Below are positions 16,453 through 25,007 of a DNA stretch of 26,090 nt, piece by piece. Source of the stretch: Flavobacteriales bacterium UBA7430 (GTDB lineage: Bacteria > Bacteroidota > Bacteroidia > Flavobacteriales > UBA7430); NCBI GenBank assembly GCA_002478765.1, contig DLQO01000071.1, positions 3,493 to 29,582 of the forward strand, given 5' to 3'. A program made the position numbers and the translations under genes. Below the pieces are notes generated by a model. That model saw nothing but the letters and a program-made list of their open reading frames with translations. It did not search any database and had not been told where the DNA came from. Each line of letters starts with the position of its first letter. The stretch's first letter is position 1.

Positions 16453-16837
16453 GTAGAATAAGGTATATAAACTAATGTACGATTTATTTATGAATTTTGG
16501 GAAAGACGCTCTTTGAGCCTATGTGGTATTTGGATGAGGTTGATGATTAATTAGGCTGATTTTTTCAACTCAAAATCTTCCTTTTTAGAACCAAAACTAC
16601 ATTGCTTGTTGTTAAATGCAGTACAAATAGTTGCGTTTAATAGGCATGCTGATTAGTAAATAAGAACTTAAACTAAAGGTTCACTTTTTTACTATAAAAT
16701 ATTGAATTACAATATATTGTGGATTTAGCATGACAGTATGACATACAGGCTTTATGAGCTTTTTTAAGGTCTTTTAAATGAAAGATACGTTCGAGATATG
16801 TGAAACGGTCAGAAAAATAATATGTATTTTTGACACC
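16453..16837. other. Divergent intergenic region, 385 bases
   Basis: The region separates the divergent nitronate monooxygenase and trmD genes. It is AT-rich, with only weak inverted repeats such as ATATT/AATAT near 16696-16713. No convincing gene is present; the 20 codons in frame before the trmD ATG are non-homologous and contain its -7 box. Promoters for both genes must lie here; only the trmD one is clear. Confidence 0.5.
16825..16832 (+). promoter_or_regulatory. trmD promoter -7 box
   Basis: TATTTTTG fits TAnnTTTG and ends 5 bases before the ATG at 16838. Transcription would begin at or within a few bases of the start codon, so the mRNA is probably leaderless or nearly so. The box also argues against starting translation at the upstream in-frame ATG at 16778. 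Confidence 0.5.
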
Positions 16838-17512
16838 ATGAGAATTGATATCATTACACTCCACCCCGAGCTTTTAGAGAGCCCTTTTTCCACTTCTATT
16901 TTGAGGCGCGCAATTGACAAAAAGCTTGTCAATGTAGTTTTCCATCAGTTAAGAGACTATTCCAAAGACAAGCACAGGCGAGTTGACGATACTCAATTTG
17001 GAGGCGGTGCTGGGATGGTAATGTCCGTTCAGCCTATTTCTGCGATACTTGATAAGTTAATGTCTGAACGATCTTATGACGACGTGATATACATGACGCC
17101 TGATGGGCATCGTTTTGATCAGGGGCAAGCAAATCAGCTATCTACTTGTTCGTCGCTTATCATTCTCTGTGGGCACTACAAAGGTATTGACCAGCGCATT
17201 CGTGATGTTTACATTACCAAAGAAATATCTATTGGAGATTTTGTTCTTTCAGGAGGAGAGTTGCCCGCTGCTATGGTGTGTGATGCCATTATCCGACTGC
17301 TTCCTGGGGTTTTAGGAGATGAAACCTCAGCTTTAACCGACTCCTTTCAAGACGGCTTATTGGCTCCGCCTGTTTACACAAGGCCCGCCGAGTGGCGAGG
17401 CATTAAGGTTCCAGAATTACTTCTTTCTGGACATGCTAAAAAAATTGAGGATTGGCGTCATGATGAGGCGCTTAAGCGCACAAAGATGATCAGGCCTGAT
17501 TTACTCGAGTAG
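16838..17512 (+). CDS. trmD: tRNA (guanine-N1)-methyltransferase
   Basis: Methylates G37 next to the anticodon in tRNAs reading CNN/CGG-type codons, preventing frameshifts; uses SAM; cytoplasmic dimer. I chose ATG 16838 because MRIDIITLHPE is the standard N-terminus. The frame is open further upstream to an ATG at 16778, but those 20 residues match nothing in the family and contain the promoter box. The protein is 224 residues, at the short end for TrmD. Key segments are DDTQFGGGAGMVM, the SAM-binding trefoil knot from about 84 to 142 (YMTPDGHRFDQ, ILCGHYKGIDQRI, EISIGDFVLSGGE), catalytic-type Asp168 in LTDSFQDGLL, YTRPAEWRG and SGHAKKIEDWR. rplS follows, as in many bacteria, but rpsP and rimM are not in the window. 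Confidence 0.97.
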   Translation: MRIDIITLHPELLESPFSTSILRRAIDKKLVNVVFHQLRDYSKDKHRRVDDTQFGGGAGMVMSVQPISAILDKLMSERSYDDVIYMTPDGHRFDQGQANQLSTCSSLIILCGHYKGIDQRIRDVYITKEISIGDFVLSGGELPAAMVCDAIIRLLPGVLGDETSALTDSFQDGLLAPPVYTRPAEWRGIKVPELLLSGHAKKIEDWRHDEALKRTKMIRPDLLE

Positions 17513-17628
17513 TTTCATAATAAAGCGTTTAGCTTTTAGAGACCGATTCTCTCGTTGCTGTTTTTTATGTACATCAACCGTTAGTGATTTTTTATTGGAT
17601 TTAAAGCAATTGTAAAGGTTTTATTTTG

Positions 17629-17706
17629 TAATATTGCACCCTTAAAATCTAACAACTCAACCGCTGGCACAATACGTGGATGTTGGGATTTAAAAAAGAA
17701 AAAGTA
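17629..17706 (+). promoter_or_regulatory. rplS promoter and putative structured leader
   Basis: TAATATTG (17629-17636, one mismatch to TAnnTTTG) would start transcription near 17642. The following 65-base leader can fold: CAAC 17653-17656 with GTTG 17682-17685 enclosing CCGC 17661-17664 with GTGG 17676-17679 (one G-U pair). An L19 leader motif has been described in Flavobacteria from comparative genomics, and this is a candidate. Autoregulation by L19 is inference. Confidence 0.4.
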
Positions 17707-18057
17707 ATGGATTTAGTAAAATTTGTACAAGATGAATTTGTTCCTAAGAACGAATTCCCTCAATTTGGAGCAGGAGATACTGTAACGGTATACTACAAAA
17801 TTAAGGAAGGAGACAAAGAACGTACACAGTTCTTCAAAGGTGTTGTTATTCAGCGTCGAGGTGCTGGAATCACCGAAACATTTACGATTCGTAAAATTGG
17901 TGCCAACGGTATTGGAGTTGAACGTATTTTCCCTGTAAATTCTCCAATCTTAGAGAAAATTGAAATTAATAAGAAAGGTATGGTACGTAGAGCACGTATA
18001 TTTTATCTTAGAGATCTTACGGGTAAGAAAGCTCGTATCAAGGAAAGAAGAGTTTAA
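17707..18057 (+). CDS. rplS: 50S ribosomal protein L19
   Basis: L19 sits at the interface of the 30S and 50S subunits and is essential for bridge formation. I chose the ATG at 17707 because [12 protein letters not shown] is the usual L19 start. An upstream in-frame ATG at 17680 would add nine residues encoded by the leader. The protein has 116 residues, normal length, with [56 protein letters not shown] and the basic C-terminal [23 protein letters not shown] 194-base gap with its own promoter candidate separates it from trmD, and a terminator follows 17 bases after the stop, so it is probably transcribed mostly alone. Confidence 0.97.
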   Translation: MDLVKFVQDEFVPKNEFPQFGAGDTVTVYYKIKEGDKERTQFFKGVVIQRRGAGITETFTIRKIGANGIGVERIFPVNSPILEKIEINKKGMVRRARIFYLRDLTGKKARIKERRV

Positions 18058-18074
18058 TTTTTTTCGTCCCCATC

Positions 18075-18103
18075 AAAAAGGCGCCTTTATGGCGTCTTTT
18101 TTT
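18075..18103 (+). terminator. Rho-independent terminator after rplS
   Basis: Arms AAAAAGGCGCC (18075-18085) and GGCGTCTTTTT (18091-18101) pair with one G-U and a 5-base loop, with the T run continuing to 18103. Confidence 0.85.
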
Positions 18104-18153
18104 GTTTCCATAAACTCTTTGCTTAATTTTACATTATTAAAATATATATAATA

Positions 18154-19395
18154 ATGAAAATTAAAGCATTTAAAGGGGTACGACCTCCTAGAGATAAGGC
18201 TCATCTGGTCGCTTCTCGTTCTTATCTTACTTATTCAGATCAAGCGCTTCGCGAGAAGTTATCGACCAATCCTTATACATTTCTGCATATCATCAATCCC
18301 GAACAGTCTGCGGCTAATGCTCCTTTGGTGGGACAACAAAAATATAAAGGCGTTCGTGATATGTATCTGAAATTTAGATCTGATGGTGTTCTACTCAAAG
18401 ATCAAAAAGATAGTTTGTACGTTTACCGTCAGGTTTCTGAGACGGATTCTTATGTTGGTATTATTGCTGCATCCAGTGTGGATGATTATGCAAAAGGAGT
18501 CATTAAGGTTCATGAGCAAACCATTGCTTCACGCGAGGTGATGTTTACGGATTTCCTAGAGCACAGCGGTTTTAATGCAGAACCTGTTCTAATCACTTAC
18601 TCTGGAGTTCCACGAATCAATGAGTGGATAGACTCTTATGTGAAAACCAGACCTGAGTATGAGTTTACCACGGCCAATAAGGTGTTGCATCATTTTTGGT
18701 GTGTCGATAGTGTGGCTGCATTAGATGAGTTGATCGACCTCTTTGGAGAGGTAAAGACTGCTTACATAGCCGACGGACATCACCGGTCCGCATCCTCGAT
18801 GTTGTATTGTACTCGAAAAACTTCGAAATCTACTAGTAATAATGGTGATGAGCCCCATCATTATTTCATGAGTTTTTTAATTAACGACGAACAAATGCGA
18901 ATTTTCGACTACAATCGATTGATACTTGACATCAACGGATTAACGACCAATGAGTTTCTTTTGCAATTGAAAGCGCATTTCACCATTCAAAAACAAGAGT
19001 GTGTTCAAAAACCTACGGAGCAATCAGAAATTAGCATGTACTTTTCCGGTTGCTGGTATGGTTTGAAGGCAAACGACACGATATACAATCCTCTTGGGCG
19101 CGTTTCGAGTCTTGGCGCAAGTCTACTATCAAATCATATTTTAAGTCCAATTTTGGGCATTAAAGATGTCCGAAATGACGATAGGGTAGCTTTCCTAGAT
19201 GGTAAAAAAGGTCTAGGGGGCTTGCAAGAGGCGGTTGATTCAGGAGCGTACCAAGTTGCTTTTGCTTTAAAACCGGTGACCGTTAAGCAAATGAAAGAAG
19301 TCGCGGATCGAAATGAAATCATGCCTCCTAAAAGTACTTATGTTGAGCCTAAATTACGTAGTGGACTGGTTATATACAGTCTGGATCATGAATAA
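18154..19395 (+). CDS. DUF1015 family protein
   Basis: 413 residues, soluble, no signal peptide. It has the DUF1015 layout: an N-terminal MKIKAFKGVRPPRDKAHLVAS segment, FLHIINPE, YRQVSETDSYVGIIAASSVDDYAKGVIKVHEQT, the highly conserved AYIADGHHRSAS motif (His/Asp-rich, residues 203-214), HYFMSFLINDEQMRIFDYNR and DVRNDDRVAFLDGKKG near the end. ADGHHR and the final D-rich segment are the likely active or metal-binding site, but no reaction is established. In Bacteroidetes the family often lies near serine biosynthesis genes; none is present here. A near-consensus TAATTTTA at 18124-18131 may be its -7 box. The next gene has its own box, so cotranscription is uncertain. Confidence 0.92.
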   Translation: MKIKAFKGVRPPRDKAHLVASRSYLTYSDQALREKLSTNPYTFLHIINPEQSAANAPLVGQQKYKGVRDMYLKFRSDGVLLKDQKDSLYVYRQVSETDSYVGIIAASSVDDYAKGVIKVHEQTIASREVMFTDFLEHSGFNAEPVLITYSGVPRINEWIDSYVKTRPEYEFTTANKVLHHFWCVDSVAALDELIDLFGEVKTAYIADGHHRSASSMLYCTRKTSKSTSNNGDEPHHYFMSFLINDEQMRIFDYNRLILDINGLTTNEFLLQLKAHFTIQKQECVQKPTEQSEISMYFSGCWYGLKANDTIYNPLGRVSSLGASLLSNHILSPILGIKDVRNDDRVAFLDGKKGLGGLQEAVDSGAYQVAFALKPVTVKQMKEVADRNEIMPPKSTYVEPKLRSGLVIYSLDHE

Positions 19396-19441
19396 TTATG
19401 AATGAAAAGTCATATACAGTCTTTTTTACAGTCTTAATTTT

Positions 19442-19449
19442 TAATTTTG
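19442..19449 (+). promoter_or_regulatory. Putative promoter -7 box of the YggS-family gene
   Basis: TAATTTTG matches TAnnTTTG and ends 17 bases before the ATG at 19467. No good -33 TTG is visible. Confidence 0.45.
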
Positions 19450-19466
19450 TTGAATAATTGATTCTT

Positions 19467-20111
19467 ATGATTGAAGAAAATTTACGCAAAGTAAGAGCTC
19501 ATATACCACAACAGGTCACATTAGTAGCTGTGTCAAAGACCAAGCCTAACTCATCTATTATGGCGGCTTATCAGGAAGGGCAGCGTTCTTTTGGGGAGAA
19601 TAAGGTGCAAGATTTAGCTGCAAAGGCTGAAGTGTTACCCAAAGATATTCAATGGCACATGATTGGTCATTTACAATCGAATAAGGTCAAGTTCATAGCT
19701 CCTTTTGTACACTTAATTCACGGAGTAGATTCATTCAAATTACTCAAAGAAATTGATAAGCGTGCCAAGCAGCACGACCGAATTATTGATTGCTTATTGC
19801 AAGTACATATTGCTAAAGAGTCCTCTAAGTTTGGTTTGGGTCTAGAAGAGTTGAAACATCTCTTGTCGAGTTCACTTGATTTAAAACACGTAGCCGTTAA
19901 AGGGTTTATGGGGATGGCTACCTATACCTCAAATACCTCGATAATCGAAAAAGAGTTTGCTTATTTAAAGCAAATATTTAGTCAATTTCAAAAGACAAAT
20001 CAAGAACTGCAGATACTGTCTATGGGTATGAGCGGAGATTACTCATTAGCTATAGAGCACGGTAGTACCATGGTTCGTGTGGGTTCTGCTATTTTTGGAA
20101 GCCGCTTGTAA
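19467..20111 (+). CDS. YggS/PLPBP family pyridoxal phosphate homeostasis protein
   Basis: 214 residues from the ATG at 19467; a TTG three codons earlier is possible but lies close to the promoter box, and MIEENLRKVRAHI is the typical start. The protein is a small PLP-binding TIM barrel that buffers and delivers PLP and has no known catalysis. The PLP lysine is K24 in LVAVSKTKP. Other hallmarks: FGENKVQDL, WHMIGHLQSNKVK, IHGVDSFKLLKEI, KFGLGLEELKHL, VKGFMGMATYT and the phosphate-binding end MGMSGDYSLAIEHGSTMVRVGSAIFG. Stand-alone between the DUF1015 gene and valS. Functions with many PLP enzymes, such as the RocD in this window, but no specific link is shown. Confidence 0.95.
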   Translation: MIEENLRKVRAHIPQQVTLVAVSKTKPNSSIMAAYQEGQRSFGENKVQDLAAKAEVLPKDIQWHMIGHLQSNKVKFIAPFVHLIHGVDSFKLLKEIDKRAKQHDRIIDCLLQVHIAKESSKFGLGLEELKHLLSSSLDLKHVAVKGFMGMATYTSNTSIIEKEFAYLKQIFSQFQKTNQELQILSMGMSGDYSLAIEHGSTMVRVGSAIFGSRL

Positions 20112-20169
20112 TTCTCTTTTTCACTTGACTTTTACCCTTCAAATTCATCGCATTTAAGCCCTAAATGAT

Positions 20170-20177
20170 TAGATTTG
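20170..20177 (+). promoter_or_regulatory. valS promoter -7 box
   Basis: TAGATTTG matches TAnnTTTG. It overlaps an upstream in-frame TTG (20175), which supports the ATG at 20208 as the real start with a leader of about 25 bases. Confidence 0.5.
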
Positions 20178-20207
20178 CGAGTCTTAAAATACAAAGAACA
20201 CGGATCC

Positions 20208-22838
20208 ATGGAAATTCCCAAGAAATACGACCCCATACAAGTAGAAGATAAGTGGTATAAGTATTGGATGGAGAACGAATATTTTAAATCGACTCCTGAT
20301 GAACGAGAAGCTTATACCATTGTAATTCCACCCCCTAACGTTACGGGGGTTTTACACATGGGGCACATGCTCAATAATACGCTGCAAGACGTGTTAGTTC
20401 GTCGTGCTCGAATGCTCGGTAAAAATGCATGCTGGGTTCCTGGAACCGACCACGCATCTATAGCGACCGAGGCCAAAGTAGTAAACAAGCTAAAAGAGGC
20501 GGGTATTTCTAAAGAAGATTTGACACGTGAATCCTTTTTAGAGCATGCCTGGGAGTGGAAAGAGAAACATGGAGGTATTATATTAGACCAACTCAAGAAA
20601 TTGGGAGCCTCATGCGATTGGGATCGTACTTCTTTTACTATGGATGATAAGCTTTCAGCATCTGTTCTCGAGGTTTTCGTTGATTTGTACAAGAAAGGAT
20701 TCATCTACCGAGGTTTTAGAATGGTAAATTGGGATCCTCAAGCAAAGACGACGGTATCTGATGAAGAAGTAATTCACAAAGAAGTTAATTCGAAGCTTTA
20801 TTACGTTAAATATCAAGTTGAAGATTCTGATGAATTTGTAACAATTGCCACTACGCGTCCAGAGACGATTCTTGGTGATACAGCGATATGTATTAATCCT
20901 AATGACGATCGATTTAAACATTTAAAAGGTAAAAAGGTTATTGTCCCTATTGTTGGTAGGTCAATACCTATTATAGAAGACGATTATGTTGATATTGAGT
21001 TTGGTACCGGTTGTTTAAAAATCACACCCGCTCACGATCAAAATGACAAGGTTATTGGAGAAAAACATGGCCTGGCTGTTATCGATGTTTTAAACGATGA
21101 TGCGACTTTAAATAAACATGGTTTGCATTATCAAGGAAAAGATCGATTTGTCGTTCGTAAAGAAATTTCAAAAGAACTAAACGACCTAGGAATTCTTGTT
21201 AAAGTAGAGGATTATCAAACCAAAGTAGGCTGCTCAGAAAGAACCGATGCGGTTATTGAACCAAAAATTTCTGTTCAGTGGTTTGTGAAGATGGAAAAAT
21301 TGGCTGCTCCTGCATTGGATGCGGTAATGGAAGACGAAGTTCAGTTGGTGCCTGCGAAATTTAAAAACACTTATCGTCACTGGATGGAGAACGTACACGA
21401 TTGGTGTATTTCTCGTCAGTTGTGGTGGGGTCATCAAATACCAGCGTATTTTTATGGAGACGGTTTGAATGATTTTGTGGTTGCGAAAACCATTGATGAA
21501 GCTGTTGAGCTTGCCCGAGAAACTACAGGGAGGAATGATTTAACTGCTGAGGACTTGAGTCAAGACTCTGATGTATTGGATACTTGGTTTTCTTCTTCGC
21601 TCTGGCCCATTTCGGTCTTTAATGGAATTATGGAACCCGAAAACGAGGAAATTAATTATTATTACCCAACAAACGATCTGGTTACTGCGCCCGAAATTTT
21701 ATTCTTTTGGGTGGCTCGTATGATACTTACCGGTTACGAATATCGCGGCGCTCGTCCATTCAATAATGTTTATTTAACTGGAATTGTTCGTGACAAACAA
21801 GGACGGAAAATGTCAAAATCTTTAGGGAACTCTCCGGATCCTATCGAATTGATGAAAAAGCATGGAGCTGACGGAGTTCGTGTAGGTATGTTGTTGTGTT
21901 CTCCTGCTGGAAATGATCTTCCATTTGATGAATCTCTCTGTGAGCAGGGTAGAAACTTTTCAAATAAAATTTGGAATGCATTTCGATTGGTTAAAGGATG
22001 GGAATCCGCTGAAATTAAACAGCCAGAGTCAAGTCAAAGAGCTGTAGATTGGTTTGAATCAAAGTTGAGTAAAACCATCACGTCCATAAATACGAATTAT
22101 GATAAGTTTCGTATTTCAGAAGTTTTAATGAGTGTTTATAAATTGGTTTGGGATGATTTCTGTTCTTCTTATCTAGAAATGATTAAGCCTCCTTATCAAA
22201 AGCCTATTGATCGTGTTACTTTGAATGCTACTTTAGGATATTTTGAGGAGTTGTTAAAGCTTTTACATCCTTTTATGCCGTTTATTTCCGAAGAAATCTG
22301 GTCATTGGTATCGAATCGAAAATCACAAGATGATCGATTGATTGTTGCCCCTTGGCCCGAAGTCAAGTCTGTCAATGACAAAATACTAAGAGATGAGGAA
22401 TTCGCGGCTGAAGTGATCTCAGGCATCCGAACCATTCGAAAGGAAAAGAATATCGCCAACAAAGACCAAGTCCAATTGTTTGTAAAACTCAATGAAGATT
22501 CAGATCGATCTTTTGATTCCGTGATTTCGAAACTAGGGAACTTGAGTGTGTTAGACTATGTGGAGGAGAAAGTAGAAGGAGCCTTATCTTTCCGGGTTAA
22601 ATCTAATGAGTATTACATTCCTTTGGTTGGAGCGGTAAATATCGAAGAAGAAATCGCCACCTTAATGCATGAGTTAGATTATACCAAAGGATTTTTAAAT
22701 TCCGTTATGAAAAAACTCAGTAATGAGCGTTTTGTAAATAATGCTCCTGAACAGGTGATTGCGAATGAACGAAAGAAGCAGAGTGATGCGGAGGCTAAAA
22801 TTAAAACCATAGAAGAACAACTTTCTTCACTTCAATAA
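20208..22838 (+). CDS. valS: Valyl-tRNA synthetase
   Basis: Class I aminoacyl-tRNA synthetase that charges tRNA-Val and hydrolyses Thr-tRNA-Val in its editing domain. Starting at ATG 20208 ([20 protein letters not shown]) gives 876 residues, normal for ValS; a TTG 11 codons upstream lies in the promoter box. Motifs in order: [15 protein letters not shown] (HIGH equivalent at 50-53), [16 protein letters not shown], editing domain [64 protein letters not shown] and [14 protein letters not shown] with KMSKS at 534-538. The C-terminal anticodon-binding helices and a coiled-coil arm (about 815-876) complete the protein. Own promoter and a terminator directly after it, so monocistronic. Confidence 0.98.
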   Translation: MEIPKKYDPIQVEDKWYKYWMENEYFKSTPDEREAYTIVIPPPNVTGVLHMGHMLNNTLQDVLVRRARMLGKNACWVPGTDHASIATEAKVVNKLKEAGISKEDLTRESFLEHAWEWKEKHGGIILDQLKKLGASCDWDRTSFTMDDKLSASVLEVFVDLYKKGFIYRGFRMVNWDPQAKTTVSDEEVIHKEVNSKLYYVKYQVEDSDEFVTIATTRPETILGDTAICINPNDDRFKHLKGKKVIVPIVGRSIPIIEDDYVDIEFGTGCLKITPAHDQNDKVIGEKHGLAVIDVLNDDATLNKHGLHYQGKDRFVVRKEISKELNDLGILVKVEDYQTKVGCSERTDAVIEPKISVQWFVKMEKLAAPALDAVMEDEVQLVPAKFKNTYRHWMENVHDWCISRQLWWGHQIPAYFYGDGLNDFVVAKTIDEAVELARETTGRNDLTAEDLSQDSDVLDTWFSSSLWPISVFNGIMEPENEEINYYYPTNDLVTAPEILFFWVARMILTGYEYRGARPFNNVYLTGIVRDKQGRKMSKSLGNSPDPIELMKKHGADGVRVGMLLCSPAGNDLPFDESLCEQGRNFSNKIWNAFRLVKGWESAEIKQPESSQRAVDWFESKLSKTITSINTNYDKFRISEVLMSVYKLVWDDFCSSYLEMIKPPYQKPIDRVTLNATLGYFEELLKLLHPFMPFISEEIWSLVSNRKSQDDRLIVAPWPEVKSVNDKILRDEEFAAEVISGIRTIRKEKNIANKDQVQLFVKLNEDSDRSFDSVISKLGNLSVLDYVEEKVEGALSFRVKSNEYYIPLVGAVNIEEEIATLMHELDYTKGFLNSVMKKLSNERFVNNAPEQVIANERKKQSDAEAKIKTIEEQLSSLQ

Positions 22839-22842
22839 ATCT

Positions 22843-22869
22843 AAAAGCCACTGTTAGAGTGGCTTTTTT
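22843..22869 (+). terminator. Rho-independent terminator after valS
   Basis: Arms AAAAGCCACT (22843-22852) and AGTGGCTTTT (22858-22867), loop GTTAG, T run continuing. It starts four bases after the valS stop. Confidence 0.88.
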
Positions 22870-22880
22870 GTTATACATAG

Positions 22881-22909
22881 TTGTAGCTAAATAAATTGTT
22901 GTAATTTCG
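22881..22909 (+). promoter_or_regulatory. Putative promoter of the DEAD-box helicase gene
   Basis: TTG (22881-22883), an 18-base spacer and TAATTTCG (22902-22909, one mismatch to TAnnTTTG) fit the Bacteroidetes pattern. It lies right after the valS terminator. The predicted start near 22915 gives a GC-richer leader of about 85 bases with self-complementary segments. Confidence 0.5.
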
Positions 22910-22998
22910 CGCCACGCTAATGCTCTGTTAGTGAGTCCAACCGGACTTCGTCGAAAGGGTTGAGTGTTAGTTATTTATTAATCACTTAATCTGACGAT

Positions 22999-24720
22999 AT
23001 GAATCAGAATTTTATTGAGCTTGGTCTCGAAGACGTTATTGTTCAAGCAGTAGACCATCTTGGGTTTGAAAAACCCTCTCCTGTACAGGAAAAATGTATC
23101 CCCATTGTTCTTAAAGAAGATACCGATTTGGTTGCTTTAGCACAAACCGGAACAGGTAAAACGGCATCTTTTGGTTTGCCTTTGATCCAGAAAATTGACA
23201 ATGACAATAGAAAAACACAAGCATTAGTTTTAGCTCCTACACGTGAATTGTGTATTCAAATTGCGGCAGATCTAAATGATTACGCTCGTTTCAAGAAAAC
23301 CAATGTAGTTGCTGTATACGGTGGGGCTAGTATTACCGATCAAGCTAGAAAACTCAAAAGAGGTGCACAAGTTATTGTTGCTACTCCAGGTCGTTTACAA
23401 GACATGATTAACAGACGCTTGGTAGACTTGAGTCATATTGATTATCTCGTTCTTGATGAAGCAGACGAAATGTTAAATATGGGCTTCCAAGATGCAATTG
23501 ATGAGATCTTAGAAACCGCTTCAGAAGACAGAAATACCTGGTTGTATTCCGCTACCATGCCCAAACCGGTAGCGAAAATTGCATCCAACTACATGAATAA
23601 TCCAATAGAGGTTACTTGCGGCACTAAAAATCAAGCAGCATCTACGGTTGAGCACAATTATTATTTAATAGATAATAGAGATCGATATAAAGCTCTAAGA
23701 CGTATCGTAGATTCTTGCCCAAGTATATACGCCATCATCTTTTGTCGTACTCGAGCTGAAACTCAAACTGTTTCCGAACGATTGATGGCTGACGGTTACA
23801 ATACAGGTGGCCTTCACGGAGATATGTCTCAAGTACAGCGTGACGGTGTCATGAAACAATTCAAGACAAAAAACATAACGATTCTTGTTGCTACTGATGT
23901 TGCATCACGTGGTATTGATGTAGATGAGATTAGCCATGTTATTCACTACCAATTACCTGATGATGTTGAAGTCTATACGCATCGAAGTGGTCGTACTGGT
24001 CGTGCTGGTAAATCGGGAACCTCTGTTGCACTTGTTGGTGGTAGAGATAAATTTAAATTGGTTCAAATTGAGAAAACGATTAACCGAAGAATAGAACGAA
24101 AAACAGTGCCTTCTGGAGAAGAGGTTATGAAGGCTATGGTATTTCAATCCATGAATAATCTAATCAATGCTCAAGCACATCCAAATGCTTTAAAACCATT
24201 TACGGAAGCTATACATGAGCTTGCAGAGCAAATGACGGTTACTGAAGTTCTTGAGAAATTCATTGCGTTAAATTCATCTAAAATATTGAATTTCTATAAG
24301 GATGCACAAGATCTTAATGCTTCTGGTAGGAGCAGAGACAAATCAAGTGATTCAGAACGTATTTTCATCAATATCGGTGAAAAGGACGGTTTTGATTGGG
24401 CAACCCTTAAAGATTTATTGAGAGAAAAGACATCGTTAACTAATGATGACTTTGGTGGTGTTGATGTAAAAGGAGCTTTCTCATTCTTCAATGTTTCTAA
24501 AACGAAAGTTGAGGGTGTATTCTCAGCCTTTGAAGGTTTTAGTATTGGAGATCGTCAGATAAGTCTTGAGGTGACTAAAAAAACAAAATCTCCTGACAGA
24601 CGTGGTGGTAGAGATCGTCGTCGAGGCGGAGGTGGTAGAGATTGGTCTAGAGATCGAAGCAGCTCTGGTTCTAGAGATCGTAAGCCTGCATCTAGAGGTC
24701 GAAGAGAACGAAGAAAATAA
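22999..24720 (+). CDS. DEAD-box ATP-dependent RNA helicase with DbpA-type RNA-binding domain
   Basis: 573 residues, CsdA/DeaD-like. Helicase core motifs in order: Q-motif around FEKPSPVQ, Walker A AQTGTGKT (48-55), APTREL, TPGR, DEAD at 153-156 in VLDEADEML, SAT (184-186), then the second RecA domain with IIFCRTRAETQ, LHGDMSQVQRD, ATDVASRGIDV and motif VI HRSGRTGRAG (328-337). About 450-525 is a DbpA-like RNA-binding domain (IFINIGEKDGF, GVDVKGAFSFFNV). The last 45 residues form an arginine/glycine/serine-rich RNA-binding tail. Such helicases remodel rRNA during 50S assembly and are often cold-induced. Monocistronic, with promoter and terminator. Calling it deaD, csdA or dbpA would go beyond the evidence. 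Confidence 0.95.
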   Translation: MNQNFIELGLEDVIVQAVDHLGFEKPSPVQEKCIPIVLKEDTDLVALAQTGTGKTASFGLPLIQKIDNDNRKTQALVLAPTRELCIQIAADLNDYARFKKTNVVAVYGGASITDQARKLKRGAQVIVATPGRLQDMINRRLVDLSHIDYLVLDEADEMLNMGFQDAIDEILETASEDRNTWLYSATMPKPVAKIASNYMNNPIEVTCGTKNQAASTVEHNYYLIDNRDRYKALRRIVDSCPSIYAIIFCRTRAETQTVSERLMADGYNTGGLHGDMSQVQRDGVMKQFKTKNITILVATDVASRGIDVDEISHVIHYQLPDDVEVYTHRSGRTGRAGKSGTSVALVGGRDKFKLVQIEKTINRRIERKTVPSGEEVMKAMVFQSMNNLINAQAHPNALKPFTEAIHELAEQMTVTEVLEKFIALNSSKILNFYKDAQDLNASGRSRDKSSDSERIFINIGEKDGFDWATLKDLLREKTSLTNDDFGGVDVKGAFSFFNVSKTKVEGVFSAFEGFSIGDRQISLEVTKKTKSPDRRGGRDRRRGGGGRDWSRDRSSSGSRDRKPASRGRRERRK

Positions 24721-24727
24721 ATACCTA

Positions 24728-24758
24728 AACGTCCACTTAATAGTGGACGTTTTTTTTT
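24728..24758 (+). terminator. Rho-independent terminator after the helicase gene
   Basis: Perfect 10-bp arms AACGTCCACT (24728-24737) and AGTGGACGTT (24742-24751) with loop TAAT, then T to 24758. Confidence 0.9.
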
Positions 24759-24769
24759 GAAAGACAATA

Positions 24770-24979
24770 CAAGTAATTGAGAATAGGTGTTTCCCAGTTG
24801 GATGCATAGGTGTCATTACCTATCTGTAAATGAGAGATTTCACCTATTGCGTGAAGTTTTGTTATTAGCGTACTTGCAAACAATGTACAATATCATATTC
24901 TTATATGTACTGAATTAATATTCATAATTAAGTTGTTTTGATTAGGGTCCTCGTTACGCCAGTACGGGGGCCTTTTTTT
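24770..24979 (+). other. Nested inverted repeats ending in a second terminator; candidate structured RNA
   Basis: After the helicase terminator three helices nest: CAAGTA 24770-24775 with TACTTG 24871-24876, AATAGGTG 24782-24789 with CACCTATT 24841-24848, and ATAGGT 24806-24811 with ACCTAT 24818-24823. The direct repeat ATAGGTGT allows partner swapping. A plus-oriented terminator closes the unit. There is no clear promoter. A 38-codon frame (24802-24918) with a hydrophobic C-terminal half overlaps it; I cannot support it as a gene. The strand is inferred from the terminator. Confidence 0.3.
24945..24979 (+). terminator. Terminator-like hairpin, orphan
   Basis: GGGTCCTCGT (24945-24954) and ACGGGGGCCT (24964-24973) pair over 10 positions with three G-U pairs and a 9-base loop, followed by T to 24979. 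The helicase already has its own terminator, and the next gene is on the other strand, so nothing annotated explains it. Confidence 0.65.
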
Positions 24980-25007
24980 CATTTGAACTCATCTCAGAAG
25001 GTGAGAT

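Noticed and set aside
16778..16837. N-terminal extension of trmD starting at ATG 16778
   Set aside because: The 20 extra residues lack family similarity and contain the TATTTTTG promoter box; MRIDIITLHPE at 16838 is the standard TrmD start.
17522..17565. Terminator after trmD (AAAGC/GCTTT and AGAGA/TCTCT hairpins)
   Set aside because: Both stems are only 5 bp, and the T run does not directly follow either of them.
17680..17706. Nine-residue extension of L19 starting at ATG 17680
   Set aside because: [12 protein letters not shown] is the normal L19 start, and the extension lies in the foldable leader.
20175..20207. TTG start for valS
   Set aside because: The TTG is part of the TAGATTTG -7 box; ATG 20208 gives the typical ValS N-terminus.
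24945..24979. tRNA-like fragment suggested by GGGTCCTCGTTACGCC
   Set aside because: No cloverleaf, T-loop or acceptor stem can be formed; the segment is a simple hairpin followed by a T run.
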